In this document: positions 1 through 7,169 of the stretch, in pieces
Position numbering within the stretch: the stretch's first letter is position 1
Layout of the letters: every line of letters starts with the position of its first letter
Assembly (NCBI GenBank): GCA_021741925.1
Contig: JAIOWW010000007.1
Coordinates: forward strand, 1 to 20,766
Direction: 5' to 3'
DNA: 20,766 nucleotides
From: Pontimonas sp.
GTDB lineage: Bacteria > Actinomycetota > Actinomycetes > Actinomycetales > Microbacteriaceae
The notes under the pieces: generated by a model
Database searches by the model: none
What the model saw: only the letters and a program-made list of their open reading frames with translations
What the model was told of the DNA's origin: nothing
Translations under genes and position numbers: made by a program

Positions 1-707
1 GCGTTGCGCTCGCGCGCGCCCTCGCCCCTGCACCGGATGTGCTGCTCCTGGATGAGCCTTTCGGCGCTCTCGATAGTGTGCTTCGGCACTCGTTGGGTCG
101 AGACGTGGCACGCATTCTCCGCGAGCAAGAAACCACTGCAATCATGGTGACGCACGATCGCGAGGAAGCACTGGATCTGGCGGATTTTGTGGCCGTCATG
201 GACAACGGTCGCATTGTGCAGGTCGGAACTCCATTGGAAATCTATGAATCCCCGGCGACACCGTGGGTGGCTTCCTTTGTCGGGGACACCGTCGAGTTGG
301 AAGGTATATGGAAAGACGACGCGCTCAACTGCCAACAATGTGGGGCGAAGGATTTCTGTGGACCTGCGCAAAACCGTTTGGGTTGCACTGGGCACGTGCT
401 GTGTTCGCTGGGTGATGTCGCCGCCACGTCACAAGGCCGTGAACCCAGAAGTGGCGACACCGTCCGGGTGGTGGTCCGTCCTGAGTGGCTTGTTCCCTCA
501 CCCTCGGGCATTGCTGCAAAAGTTCGAGGCGTCTCCTATGCGGGGCACGACGCCTTGGTTGAATTTGAACTTCCGGGTCACCCCGAGCGCGTCCGCGCTC
601 GCATTGCTGCACCGTTCCTGCCCTCTGTCGGGCAAGATTTCCATCTGGCACTGCGTCATCCCGCCTTGGTTTTCCCGGTGGATGAACTTGAGGGCGCGTT
701 AGCCTGA
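1..707 (+). CDS. Fe3+/polyamine-type ABC transporter ATP-binding protein, 5' truncated
   Basis: The reading frame is open from base 3 with no start, so the Walker A part lies outside the window. The visible protein begins VALARALAPAPD and continues with Walker B and D-loop (LLLDEPFGALD) and the H-loop (MVTHDREEAL). The segment GRIVQVGTPLEIYESPATPWVASFVGD is of the kind found in FbpC/PotA-like importers. A TOBE-like C-terminal domain follows (RVVVRPEWL). Such ATPases energise uptake of ferric iron, polyamines or similar solutes; FbpC-like iron is my preferred reading, but the substrate is not proven. Between the ATPase and TOBE parts is an unusual segment with five cysteines spaced C-x2-C-x5-C-x8-C-x5-C (bases 330-404). 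The next gene starts five bases after the stop, so the -10 box of that gene overlaps this gene's end. Confidence 0.85.
   Translation, partial: VALARALAPAPDVLLLDEPFGALDSVLRHSLGRDVARILREQETTAIMVTHDREEALDLADFVAVMDNGRIVQVGTPLEIYESPATPWVASFVGDTVELEGIWKDDALNCQQCGAKDFCGPAQNRLGCTGHVLCSLGDVAATSQGREPRSGDTVRVVVRPEWLVPSPSGIAAKVRGVSYAGHDALVEFELPGHPERVRARIAAPFLPSVGQDFHLALRHPALVFPVDELEGALA
700..705 (+). promoter_or_regulatory. -10 box of leaderless promoter for the gene at 712
   Basis: TAGCCT is followed by exactly six bases and then the ATG at 712, which puts the predicted transcription start at the start codon. No convincing -35 hexamer is visible. It overlaps the stop region of the preceding gene. Confidence 0.5.
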
Positions 708-711
708 GAGC

Positions 712-1836
712 ATGAGCGCCCGAGCTGATCTGATCACCTCGTCGGTCCTGACCGACGAGGTTTTGGAGGGCATACGTGATCGGGCTCCCGGCTATGACCA
801 GCGCAATGAGTTCTTCCATGAGGACCTTCAGGTCCTCCGGGATATCGGGTATCTGAAGCCTCGCTCCTTGTCTCAGATGTCCTCGGACCAGAGACGCTTG
901 GCGGCCCACGCGCCGGCCACGGCGCTCGGTATTGGAATGCACCTCACCTGGATGGGTGTGGCCAGAGACATGGTGAACCAAGGTCACAGCGACTTGCAGT
1001 GGGTTCTTGACGACGGGGAAGCCGGTGAGCTTTTTGCCTTTGGGGTCAGTGAGCGAGGGAACGACCGGGTGCTCTCTGACTCACTTGTCAGCGTGTCAGA
1101 GGTGGAGGGTGGATTTGCCTTCACGGGGCAGAAGATTTTTGTGTCCCTCTCACCCGCCTGGACGAGATTGAGTCTCCTGGGGCGCCACGGCGATGAAATC
1201 ATCCATGGATTTATCACTCGAGACCAGGAGGGCTGGTCCAATACCCCCGACTGGGACACCCTGGGAATGCGGGCGACACAGAGCTACACCACCCAGCTCG
1301 AGGGAGTCGTTGTCGAGCATGATCGAGTGGCGAGGCGTCTGCCGGTAGGGCCCAATGAGGACCCGTTCACCATCGCCATATTCCAGAACTTCTTGCTTCT
1401 GGTCTCCAGTGTGTATGCCGGCATTGCCGACAGGGCATTGGAGCTCACGGTGGAGGGTGCCACGAGCAAACACAGCGCGCTCGATGACGGAGCCGCCTAC
1501 TCCGATGACCCTGATATTCGCCGCCAGGCTGCCGCTTCTGCCATCGCGGTGGATGCCCTGACCCCGCAGCTTGAGACCTATTGCTCGTGGGTGGATGCCG
1601 CGGGGCCCACACCGGATCATTGGTTCCGCCTTCTCTCCGGGATGAAACACCAGAGCGTGGAGACCGCGCGCAGTGTCGTGGACACGGCGCTCCGGATTGT
1701 CGGGGGCGGGGCATATCGCTCGTCTCATGAACTCTCCCGACTGCAACGAGATGTTTTGGCGGGTGTCTATCACCCGAGCGATACGGAAGCTGTTCACCGA
1801 ACGGTCGCCTTCGACCTGTTCGGACCCACACAATAA
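712..1836 (+). CDS. Acyl-CoA dehydrogenase-like flavoprotein
   Basis: This 374-residue protein has the acyl-CoA dehydrogenase fold pattern: a helical N-terminus, a middle beta domain with TGQKIFVS and GMRATQSYTTQLEGVVV, and a C-terminal helical bundle. The C-terminus has LQRDVLAGVYHPSD, where histidine and arginine occupy a stretch that resembles the DszC/HpaB-like flavin-dependent acyl-CoA dehydrogenase type-2 group. I could not identify the classical catalytic glutamate. It may therefore be an FMN-dependent monooxygenase or an oxidase rather than a true beta-oxidation dehydrogenase, but this is inference. The ATG at 712 is chosen because of the -10 box at 700-705. The stop codon TAA is also the beginning of the -10 box of the next gene. 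Confidence 0.8.
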   Translation: MSARADLITSSVLTDEVLEGIRDRAPGYDQRNEFFHEDLQVLRDIGYLKPRSLSQMSSDQRRLAAHAPATALGIGMHLTWMGVARDMVNQGHSDLQWVLDDGEAGELFAFGVSERGNDRVLSDSLVSVSEVEGGFAFTGQKIFVSLSPAWTRLSLLGRHGDEIIHGFITRDQEGWSNTPDWDTLGMRATQSYTTQLEGVVVEHDRVARRLPVGPNEDPFTIAIFQNFLLLVSSVYAGIADRALELTVEGATSKHSALDDGAAYSDDPDIRRQAAASAIAVDALTPQLETYCSWVDAAGPTPDHWFRLLSGMKHQSVETARSVVDTALRIVGGGAYRSSHELSRLQRDVLAGVYHPSDTEAVHRTVAFDLFGPTQ

Positions 1837-1839
1837 GAT
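1811..1839 (+). promoter_or_regulatory. Leaderless promoter for the hydrolase gene at 1846
   Basis: TCGACC at 1811-1816 and TAAGAT at 1834-1839 are 17 bases apart, and six bases separate the -10 box from the ATG at 1846. The first three bases of the -10 box are the TAA stop codon of the upstream gene. Confidence 0.6.
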
Positions 1840-1845
1840 GGCGCC

Positions 1846-2718
1846 ATGGCCGCACCGAAGCGCGTAGACGAGATCTTTGTTGACTCCTACGGAGTCACCA
1901 TCCACTATCACCACTGGTCACCACGAGGGAAACCTCGGGCCATCATTCAGCTCGCCCACGGTCTGGGGGAGCACGGGCTGCGTTATGACGGCCTCGTCAC
2001 CAGACTCGTGAAAGAGGGCTTCGAAGTCTGGGCCGATGAGCACCGTGGACACGGTGCGACAGGTCTGGAGCAGTGGGAGGGTGACTACAGCAAACTTGGA
2101 CGATTGGGCCCCGGCGGTATGCCGGCGACTGTCGCTGCTGTACGAGCGTTCACCGACATCATTCGGGGTGAGCGACCAGGAATCCCCCTGTTTTTCCTGG
2201 GCCACAGTTGGGGCTCCATCATCGGACAGATTATTTTGAACCAAGGCGGGGCTGATGACTTCGCAGGAGGCATTTTGACGGGCACGGCCTACCGGATGCC
2301 GGGCTCCATGGAGGCAGGGGAGCTCAACAAGAAGCACAAGCACTTGGGCTCCATCGGTGCCGAGTGGCTCTCGCGCGATGTTGCCGTGCACGAGGCCTGG
2401 CGTGATGACCCACTGACGTTTGTGGCCAACACTCTGAAGCTTTTTGGTGTGGTGGATGCAGCACGCTTGTTGGGAACACCTAAGAACTTGGGCACTGACA
2501 TCCCGATTCTCATCATGATTGGCTCGGATGACACCCTCGGTGGGGAAAAGAGTGTCAAGAAACTCGCCGATGCGTACCTGCGGAAGGGCTCGAGTGATGT
2601 CGAGCTAGTCGTTTATGAGGGTGCCAGGCATGAGATCTTCAATGAGACAAATAAGGACGAGGTCATGGATGACCTCGTGGCCTGGCTCGCCGGGAGGCTC
2701 GAAGCAAGCACACCGTAG
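1846..2718 (+). CDS. Alpha/beta hydrolase, monoacylglycerol lipase-like (Hydrolase_4 / S33)
   Basis: The 290-residue protein is a complete alpha/beta hydrolase. HGLGEHGLRY (residues 38-47) and DEHRGHGAT (64-72) are typical of monoacylglycerol lipases. GHSWGS (119-124) gives nucleophile Ser121, GSDDT gives the likely acid Asp229, and GARHEIFNE gives His262. It should hydrolyse a lipid ester or a related lysophospholipid in the cytoplasm, since no signal peptide is present. It lies in a tight same-strand series with the gene before and after, spaced nine bases from each stop to the next start. The start is supported by the -10 box exactly six bases upstream. Confidence 0.88.
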   Translation: MAAPKRVDEIFVDSYGVTIHYHHWSPRGKPRAIIQLAHGLGEHGLRYDGLVTRLVKEGFEVWADEHRGHGATGLEQWEGDYSKLGRLGPGGMPATVAAVRAFTDIIRGERPGIPLFFLGHSWGSIIGQIILNQGGADDFAGGILTGTAYRMPGSMEAGELNKKHKHLGSIGAEWLSRDVAVHEAWRDDPLTFVANTLKLFGVVDAARLLGTPKNLGTDIPILIMIGSDDTLGGEKSVKKLADAYLRKGSSDVELVVYEGARHEIFNETNKDEVMDDLVAWLAGRLEASTP

Positions 2719-2721
2719 GGT
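2716..2721 (+). promoter_or_regulatory. -10 box of leaderless promoter for the gene at 2728
   Basis: TAGGGT, then six bases, then the GTG start at 2728. Its first three bases are the TAG stop codon of the hydrolase gene. The -35 region is weak. Confidence 0.55.
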
Positions 2722-2727
2722 TAAGGG

Positions 2728-3777
2728 GTGCATGCAGAGTACAAAGTCCCGGGCGGAAAGCTCGTTGTTGCCGATATTGAGGTAGACGCCAACTCAATTT
2801 CTGTGTGCCGGATTGCGGGAGATTTCTTTCTCGAGCCAGACGAAGCCCTTGAGGCCATCAACGAGGCGATTGTCGGTCTTCCCACGACTTCCTCCAGTGA
2901 GGACATTGCTCGCGCAGTGACCCAGGCACTCCCGGCTGACGCCGTGATGATGGGCTTTAGCCCCGAAGCCATTGGAACCGTCGTGCGGCGGGCACTCACC
3001 GGAGCCACAAGTTTCCTCGACTACACCTGGGACTACATTGCTCCAGAGCCCCTCGAGCCGCTCACCCAGATGGCGCTGGACCAGGTTCTTGCCGAAGAAG
3101 TCGGTGCTGGTAGACGTGGCCCCACACTCCGCCTCTGGGAATGGGCGAAGCCCGCGGTCGTCATCGGGAGTTTTCAATCGGTCACCAACGAGGTCGACCT
3201 GGAAAACGCCGCCAAGTATGGCCTGGAGGTCGTTCGCCGCGTGAGCGGCGGGGGCGCGATGTTCATGGAGCTTGGCACCGCCATCACCTACTCCCTCTAT
3301 GCACCAGCAGAGTTGGTCTCCGGGATGAGCTTCCAAGACTCGTATGCGTTCCTGGATGACTGGGTTGTGCAGTCCCTGCGAGGCCTGGGCATTGACGCCT
3401 CCTACAAACCGCTGAATGACATCACCAGCCCCACCGGAAAGATTGGTGGGGCTGCCCAAAAACGGCTCGGCAGTGGAGCGGTCCTCCACCACGTCACCAT
3501 GGCCTATGACATGGATGGTGATCGCATGGTCGAGGTGTTGCGGATCGGTCGCGAGAAGATCAGCGACAAAGGGGTGCAAAGCGCCAATAAACGAGTGGAC
3601 CCTCTGAAGTCCCACACCGGCCTGACCCGCGAGGCCATTATGGAGCACCTGGTGAGCTCCTTCACCTCCTCCTACGGTCTCCGCCCCGGCGGGGTCACCG
3701 CCGAGGAGATGGAGCGCGCGAAAACGCTTGCGGTGGAGAAATTCGCGACACCTGAATGGTTCCATCGAGTCCCGTGA
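2728..3777 (+). CDS. Lipoate-protein ligase family protein with N-terminal accessory domain
   Basis: The C-terminal part (about 110-349) is a biotin/lipoate A/B ligase domain with RRVSGGGAMF (170-179) and the lysine in GKIGGAAQ (Lys238) that contacts the adenylate in this family. The N-terminal part (about 1-90), starting HAEYKVPGGKLVV, matches the small accessory domain normally found at the C-terminus of LplA or as separate LplB. So the domain order is reversed relative to E. coli LplA. The likely role is attachment of lipoate to lipoyl domains such as those of 2-oxoacid dehydrogenases or GcvH, though a related octanoyl-transfer role is possible. GTG is chosen because the accessory domain begins immediately after it and a -10 box sits six bases upstream. 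It overlaps the next gene. Confidence 0.85.
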   Translation: MHAEYKVPGGKLVVADIEVDANSISVCRIAGDFFLEPDEALEAINEAIVGLPTTSSSEDIARAVTQALPADAVMMGFSPEAIGTVVRRALTGATSFLDYTWDYIAPEPLEPLTQMALDQVLAEEVGAGRRGPTLRLWEWAKPAVVIGSFQSVTNEVDLENAAKYGLEVVRRVSGGGAMFMELGTAITYSLYAPAELVSGMSFQDSYAFLDDWVVQSLRGLGIDASYKPLNDITSPTGKIGGAAQKRLGSGAVLHHVTMAYDMDGDRMVEVLRIGREKISDKGVQSANKRVDPLKSHTGLTREAIMEHLVSSFTSSYGLRPGGVTAEEMERAKTLAVEKFATPEWFHRVP

Positions 3778-4835
3778 GCCAGCCTGAATCCAGTCGTCGA
3801 CGTGTGCGAGTGCGCAGCGTCATCCTGTCGAGCGCGCTCGTCGCGATCTTGATCGCGGCGGTGATGGTCTCGGCCGTAGTCGGACAACTCCCGATTAGCG
3901 TCACCGAGGTTGTGGGAACTCTCCTGACCTGGCTCGGAATCTCGACTGCCTGGGCGCCTGCAGACCCGGTCATCATCGCCACGTTGGAGGTAGTCCGCTT
4001 CCCTCGAATCGTGATGGCGCTAGCCGTGGGGGCTGCGCTTGCCGTTGCTGGAGCCCTCATGCAGGCAGTCTTTGGTAACCCACTTGCGGAACCCGGTGTC
4101 GTGGGTGTTTCCGCAGGTGCCGCACTGGGTGCCTCCACCGCGATTGTGTTCGGCATTGCCGCCGGAGGCGGCGGGGTCGCTCTGCTCGCGTTCTTAGGAG
4201 GACTCGGAGCAACGCTGCTGGTGTATGCGGTGGCGAGGGCCGGTGGTCGCACCGAGGTGGTGACCCTGCTCTTGACCGGAATCGCTATCAACGCTTTCGC
4301 GCAAGCGGGGCTCGCCTTTGTGCTCTTTCTCGCCGACACCGCCAGTCGGGAACAGATCGTCTTTTGGCAACTGGGTTCTCTTGCCGGTTCTGTCTGGTCC
4401 GAAGTCACTATTGTCTTGCCGGTCCTGATACTTGGCACCATCCTGGCTGTGCTACTCGCCTCGAAGTTGGACTTGTTGTCACTGGGAGAAAGAAACGCTC
4501 GCCACCTCGGTGTCGATGTGGAACAGTTGCGCATCATCGCGATCGTCCTGGTGGCGCTGTTGACCGGGGTCGCCGTCGCATTCGCGGGAATCATTGCGTT
4601 TGTAGGACTCGTCGTCCCCCACATCATTCGGATGGCGCTTGGCCCCGCCCACCGAGGACTGTTGGTCGCCAGCGCTGTTGGGGGCGGAGCCCTCCTCGCG
4701 ATTGCTGACCTGATGACGAGGACTTTGGTCTCGGGTGCTGATTTGCCTATTGGCATGCTCACCGCACTGGTGGGTGGACCGTTCTTCTTTGGTCTGCTCT
4801 ATCAGCAGCGTCGTCGCAGCGGGGGGTGGGCGTAA
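3756..4835 (+). CDS. hmuU: FecCD-family iron/heme ABC transporter permease
   Basis: This roughly 359-residue protein is strongly hydrophobic with about ten membrane segments. It carries RFPRI (81-85) and LMQAVFGNPLAEPG (101-114), the signature region of FecCD permeases, and FAGIIAFVGLVVPHI further on. With the ATPase that follows it should form the BtuCD-type core of a heme, siderophore or cobalamin importer; the heme call rests on the ATPase. Two starts are possible: ATG 3756, overlapping the ligase by 22 bases, or GTG 3774, with a four-base GTGA overlap. The second gives a 353-residue product and is typical of translational coupling. No substrate-binding protein is in the window. Confidence 0.9.
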   Translation: MVPSSPVSQPESSRRRVRVRSVILSSALVAILIAAVMVSAVVGQLPISVTEVVGTLLTWLGISTAWAPADPVIIATLEVVRFPRIVMALAVGAALAVAGALMQAVFGNPLAEPGVVGVSAGAALGASTAIVFGIAAGGGGVALLAFLGGLGATLLVYAVARAGGRTEVVTLLLTGIAINAFAQAGLAFVLFLADTASREQIVFWQLGSLAGSVWSEVTIVLPVLILGTILAVLLASKLDLLSLGERNARHLGVDVEQLRIIAIVLVALLTGVAVAFAGIIAFVGLVVPHIIRMALGPAHRGLLVASAVGGGALLAIADLMTRTLVSGADLPIGMLTALVGGPFFFGLLYQQRRRSGGWA

Positions 4836-5620
4836 TGGGTGAGGTAACACCGCTTGCTCGCCTGGACTCTGTGGGGCTGGTCCTCGATGGCCGAGCCATT
4901 GTGAAGACGGTCTCGATGGAGGTCTACCCGGGAGAGGTTCTTGCGCTGGTGGGCCCCAATGGTGCCGGTAAATCCTCGATCCTGTCCCTGCTCGCAGGGG
5001 ACGTCCATGCCACGAGTGGAACAGCATTCCTCGGGGACAAAGATGTCACCAAGTATCGACCGGATGAGGCATCGAGGCTGCGCTCAGTGTTGATGCAGGC
5101 CAACCAGGTCTCCTTCCCCTTTAGTGTCTGGGAAATTGTGGAGATGGGCCGAGCCCCCTGGGGCAGAACCCCGCTGATTGCGCAGGATGACGAGGCTATT
5201 GAGGAAGCTCTGAGCCTGGCGGATGTTGGACACCTGAGCGAGCGACGTTTCAACCAACTCTCGGGTGGTGAGCGAGCGAGAGTGTCGCTCGCTCGCGTGC
5301 TCGCCCAGAGAACACCCCTGGTGTTATTGGATGAGCCCACCGCTGCCCTGGATTTGAAACATCAAGAGTCTGTTATGAGGACCATCAGGGACTTGGCCGA
5401 TCAGGGACGAGGCGTGGTGGTGGTCGTGCACGACCTGTCCGTAGCAGCCGGCTACGCCGATCGAGTAGCGATGGTAGTCGAGGGGCGACTGGAAGCGACC
5501 GGGTCACCCTCGGAGGTCATCGTGGCGGACCGAGTGAGCCGAGTCTATGGAGTCGATGTCGATATTGAGCAGGTGGGCCACCCGCCTCGACCCGTCGTGT
5601 TGCCCAGGCGCAAGCCCTAG
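4835..5620 (+). CDS. hmuV: Heme/iron ABC transporter ATP-binding protein, HmuV-like
   Basis: The 261-residue ATPase has Walker A GPNGAGKSS (40-48), the Q-loop region MQANQVSFPFS (87-97) followed by VEMGRAPW, signature LSGGE (142-146), Walker B LVLLDE (162-167) and H-loop VVVHD. The MQANQVSFPFS...VEMGRAPW segment is characteristic of heme importers (HmuV) rather than of siderophore ATPases. ATG 4835 overlaps the permease stop as TAATG, behind a G-rich ribosome-binding site; GTG 4826 is a possible alternative. The pair is therefore one translationally coupled unit. Only the substrate assignment is uncertain. Confidence 0.88.
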   Translation: MGEVTPLARLDSVGLVLDGRAIVKTVSMEVYPGEVLALVGPNGAGKSSILSLLAGDVHATSGTAFLGDKDVTKYRPDEASRLRSVLMQANQVSFPFSVWEIVEMGRAPWGRTPLIAQDDEAIEEALSLADVGHLSERRFNQLSGGERARVSLARVLAQRTPLVLLDEPTAALDLKHQESVMRTIRDLADQGRGVVVVVHDLSVAAGYADRVAMVVEGRLEATGSPSEVIVADRVSRVYGVDVDIEQVGHPPRPVVLPRRKP

Positions 5621-5634
5621 GTTTTAGGCCTTCA
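5614..5634. terminator. Imperfect inverted repeat between convergent genes
   Basis: AAGCCCTA and TAGGCCTT form an 8-bp stem with one mismatch around a five-base loop. It covers both stop codons of two convergent genes separated by only three bases. It may work as a small bidirectional terminator, but no strong T-tract is present. Confidence 0.3.
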
Positions 5635-5899
5635 GGTCGTCGAACTCCGGGTTCTTCATCATGTATTTGGCGATGTAGGGGCATATCGGGGTGACCGAAT
5701 AGGTTCCCTCTTTGCGGATGGCCTCCAGGGTTCCCTTGGTGAGGGGGATTCCTAAGCCTTGCCCGCGTTTTTCGATCGGCACCTCAGCGCGCAGGAGCAG
5801 CAACGTGGCGCCCTGCACCTGGTATTCGATTTCACCGAGGAATTCATCACCTTCGGACAGGACGTAACGATGGGCGTCTGGTTCGTGAGTGATCTCCAT
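5624..5899 (-). CDS. Small GNAT-family N-acetyltransferase (YjdJ/COG2388-like)
   Basis: This 91-residue protein has the short GNAT form: LLLLRAEVPIEKRGQGLG (34-50), containing the acetyl-CoA pyrophosphate loop R-G-Q-G-L-G, and CPYIAKYM (73-80), the cysteine motif of the COG2388 group. The whole domain is only beta-strands 2-5 of a normal GNAT. Its substrate is unknown; the family is widespread and largely uncharacterised. The start is well supported by a leaderless -10 box (TAACCT) ending six bases before the ATG. That box overlaps the stop codon of the upstream MalY-like gene, so the two minus-strand genes can be transcribed separately. Confidence 0.85.
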   Translation of the reverse strand: MEITHEPDAHRYVLSEGDEFLGEIEYQVQGATLLLLRAEVPIEKRGQGLGIPLTKGTLEAIRKEGTYSVTPICPYIAKYMMKNPEFDDLKA

Positions 5900-5905
5900 G
5901 TCCCC

Positions 5906-5911
5906 AGGTTA
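5906..5911 (-). promoter_or_regulatory. -10 box of leaderless promoter for the GNAT gene
   Basis: On the minus strand TAACCT is followed by six bases and the ATG ending at 5899. Its first three bases are the TAA stop codon of the aminotransferase gene. Confidence 0.6.
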
Positions 5912-7090
5912 GCTTTCGTGCTTTCTCACTGCCTCAGCCATAGCAATCACAATCTTTTCCAGGATGTGATGGGGGGTGGAGAGCATGAGGCGAAGATGGT
6001 CGACTCCTGCTTCCCCGCAGAGTGCTCCATCGGTGAGGCCCACTCTGGCTTCGTCGGAGAAGAACTGCGCCCAGGAGCGATCCCCCTTGATATCCGGTAG
6101 ACCTTTTGCATCCAACCAGGCGATGTAGGTTCCCTCTGGTTCCCGGTAGGTCACCTCGGGTAGGTGGGTGGCCAGGAGCCCACTCAAGAGAGCCCGGTTG
6201 TCATCGATGTAACCCAGGACGTCCTCCAGCCATTCACCGCCGTCTCGGTAGGCGGCAGTGTTGGCGGCAACACCGGGTGTTGCCGCCCCGTGGGAGACGA
6301 TGAAGGCGATGTCTTTCATCGATGCCTGGTGGTCATCGTTCGAGACGATCAGTTGCGCGCACTTGAGGCCCGGAATATTCCAGGCTTTGGAGGCTGACGT
6401 GGCAGTGAGAGTGTGGGCTGCTGTTGTCTCGTTCAGCGACGCATAGGGGATGTGGGCGTGGTCATCGAACGTGATCGGGGCATGGATCTCATCGGAGAAC
6501 ACCACACCACCCTTCGCCTCCACCACGTCGGCCAGAGCGAGAAGCTCACTCTCGGTATAGACGCGACCGAGAGGGTTGTGGGGGTTGCAGAGAATCATGA
6601 GGTGCGCGCCCTGATCGAAGGCGGCCGCAATTCCCTCAAGGTCCATCTCCAGGCGTCCACCCTCGCCTTCGATCATGGGGACTTGGATGATCTCTCGCCC
6701 TCGGAGAGGAGTGAGGGTCAAAAACGGCATGTACGCGGGGGTGGGGAGAATCACGGCCGAGCCAGGCTTTGTGAACCGCTCCAGCACCACCTCATACGCA
6801 CTCAACACATCGGCGGTCGGGTAAATCCTGGAGGAGGGAACATCCCACGAGTAGCGAGTGTTGAGAAACTCTGAGGTCGCCTGCGACATGTCTCGGGTAA
6901 CGGCTGGAGGCAGGTAGCCCCACAGAGCTTTATCCGTCGAGTTCTGGAGGGATTGTGTGACCGCGGGGGCAGTGCCAAAGTCCATCTCTGCCACGAACGC
7001 AGCGAGGTGACCGGGCATCCGGGTCCATTTCATGCTCCCGGTTTCCATCAAGCTCTCTACGGTGATGTCATCAAAGCGGTGGCCGGTCAT
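5909..7090 (-). CDS. MalY/PatB-family PLP enzyme (C-S beta-lyase / aminotransferase)
   Basis: The 393-residue protein is a fold-type I PLP enzyme with CNPHNPLGR (168-176), SDEIHAPITF (199-208) and the PLP lysine in TSASKAWNIPG (Lys235). The SDEIHA motif and the N-terminal METGSMKW segment are typical of MalY/PatB cystathionine beta-lyases, which cleave C-S bonds of cystathionine or cysteine conjugates. Some members are aminotransferases. A role in sulfur amino acid metabolism is likely. The ATG has a good ribosome-binding site, GAGGAG, six bases upstream, unlike the leaderless genes around it. It is transcribed divergently from the prephenate dehydratase gene, whose promoter lies in the 79-bp gap. 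Confidence 0.9.
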   Translation of the reverse strand: MTGHRFDDITVESLMETGSMKWTRMPGHLAAFVAEMDFGTAPAVTQSLQNSTDKALWGYLPPAVTRDMSQATSEFLNTRYSWDVPSSRIYPTADVLSAYEVVLERFTKPGSAVILPTPAYMPFLTLTPLRGREIIQVPMIEGEGGRLEMDLEGIAAAFDQGAHLMILCNPHNPLGRVYTESELLALADVVEAKGGVVFSDEIHAPITFDDHAHIPYASLNETTAAHTLTATSASKAWNIPGLKCAQLIVSNDDHQASMKDIAFIVSHGAATPGVAANTAAYRDGGEWLEDVLGYIDDNRALLSGLLATHLPEVTYREPEGTYIAWLDAKGLPDIKGDRSWAQFFSDEARVGLTDGALCGEAGVDHLRLMLSTPHHILEKIVIAMAEAVRKHES

Positions 7091-7157
7091 CGGTGTCTCC
7101 TCATCTCGCTTTCCCAGTCTGCCACCCCGATGCCTGCAGAGAATTCCTCGCGCTCAC

Positions 7158-7163
7158 TAGACT
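7158..7163 (+). promoter_or_regulatory. -10 box of leaderless promoter for pheA
   Basis: TAGACT, six bases, then the GTG start at 7170. The -35 is weak (TGCAGA at 7135-7140, 17 bases upstream). Confidence 0.6.
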
Positions 7164-7169
7164 CGGGGG

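Noticed and set aside
2794..3765. Long minus-strand frame opposite the lipoate ligase
   Set aside because: No recognisable motifs and a composition of His/Gly/Gln typical of a shadow; the plus strand has a full ligase.
3695..4762. Long minus-strand open frame (about 355 codons) opposite the permease gene
   Set aside because: Its product is very rich in Ala, Ser, Thr and Pro with no domain, as expected for the antisense of a GC-rich membrane protein gene. The plus strand clearly encodes FecCD.
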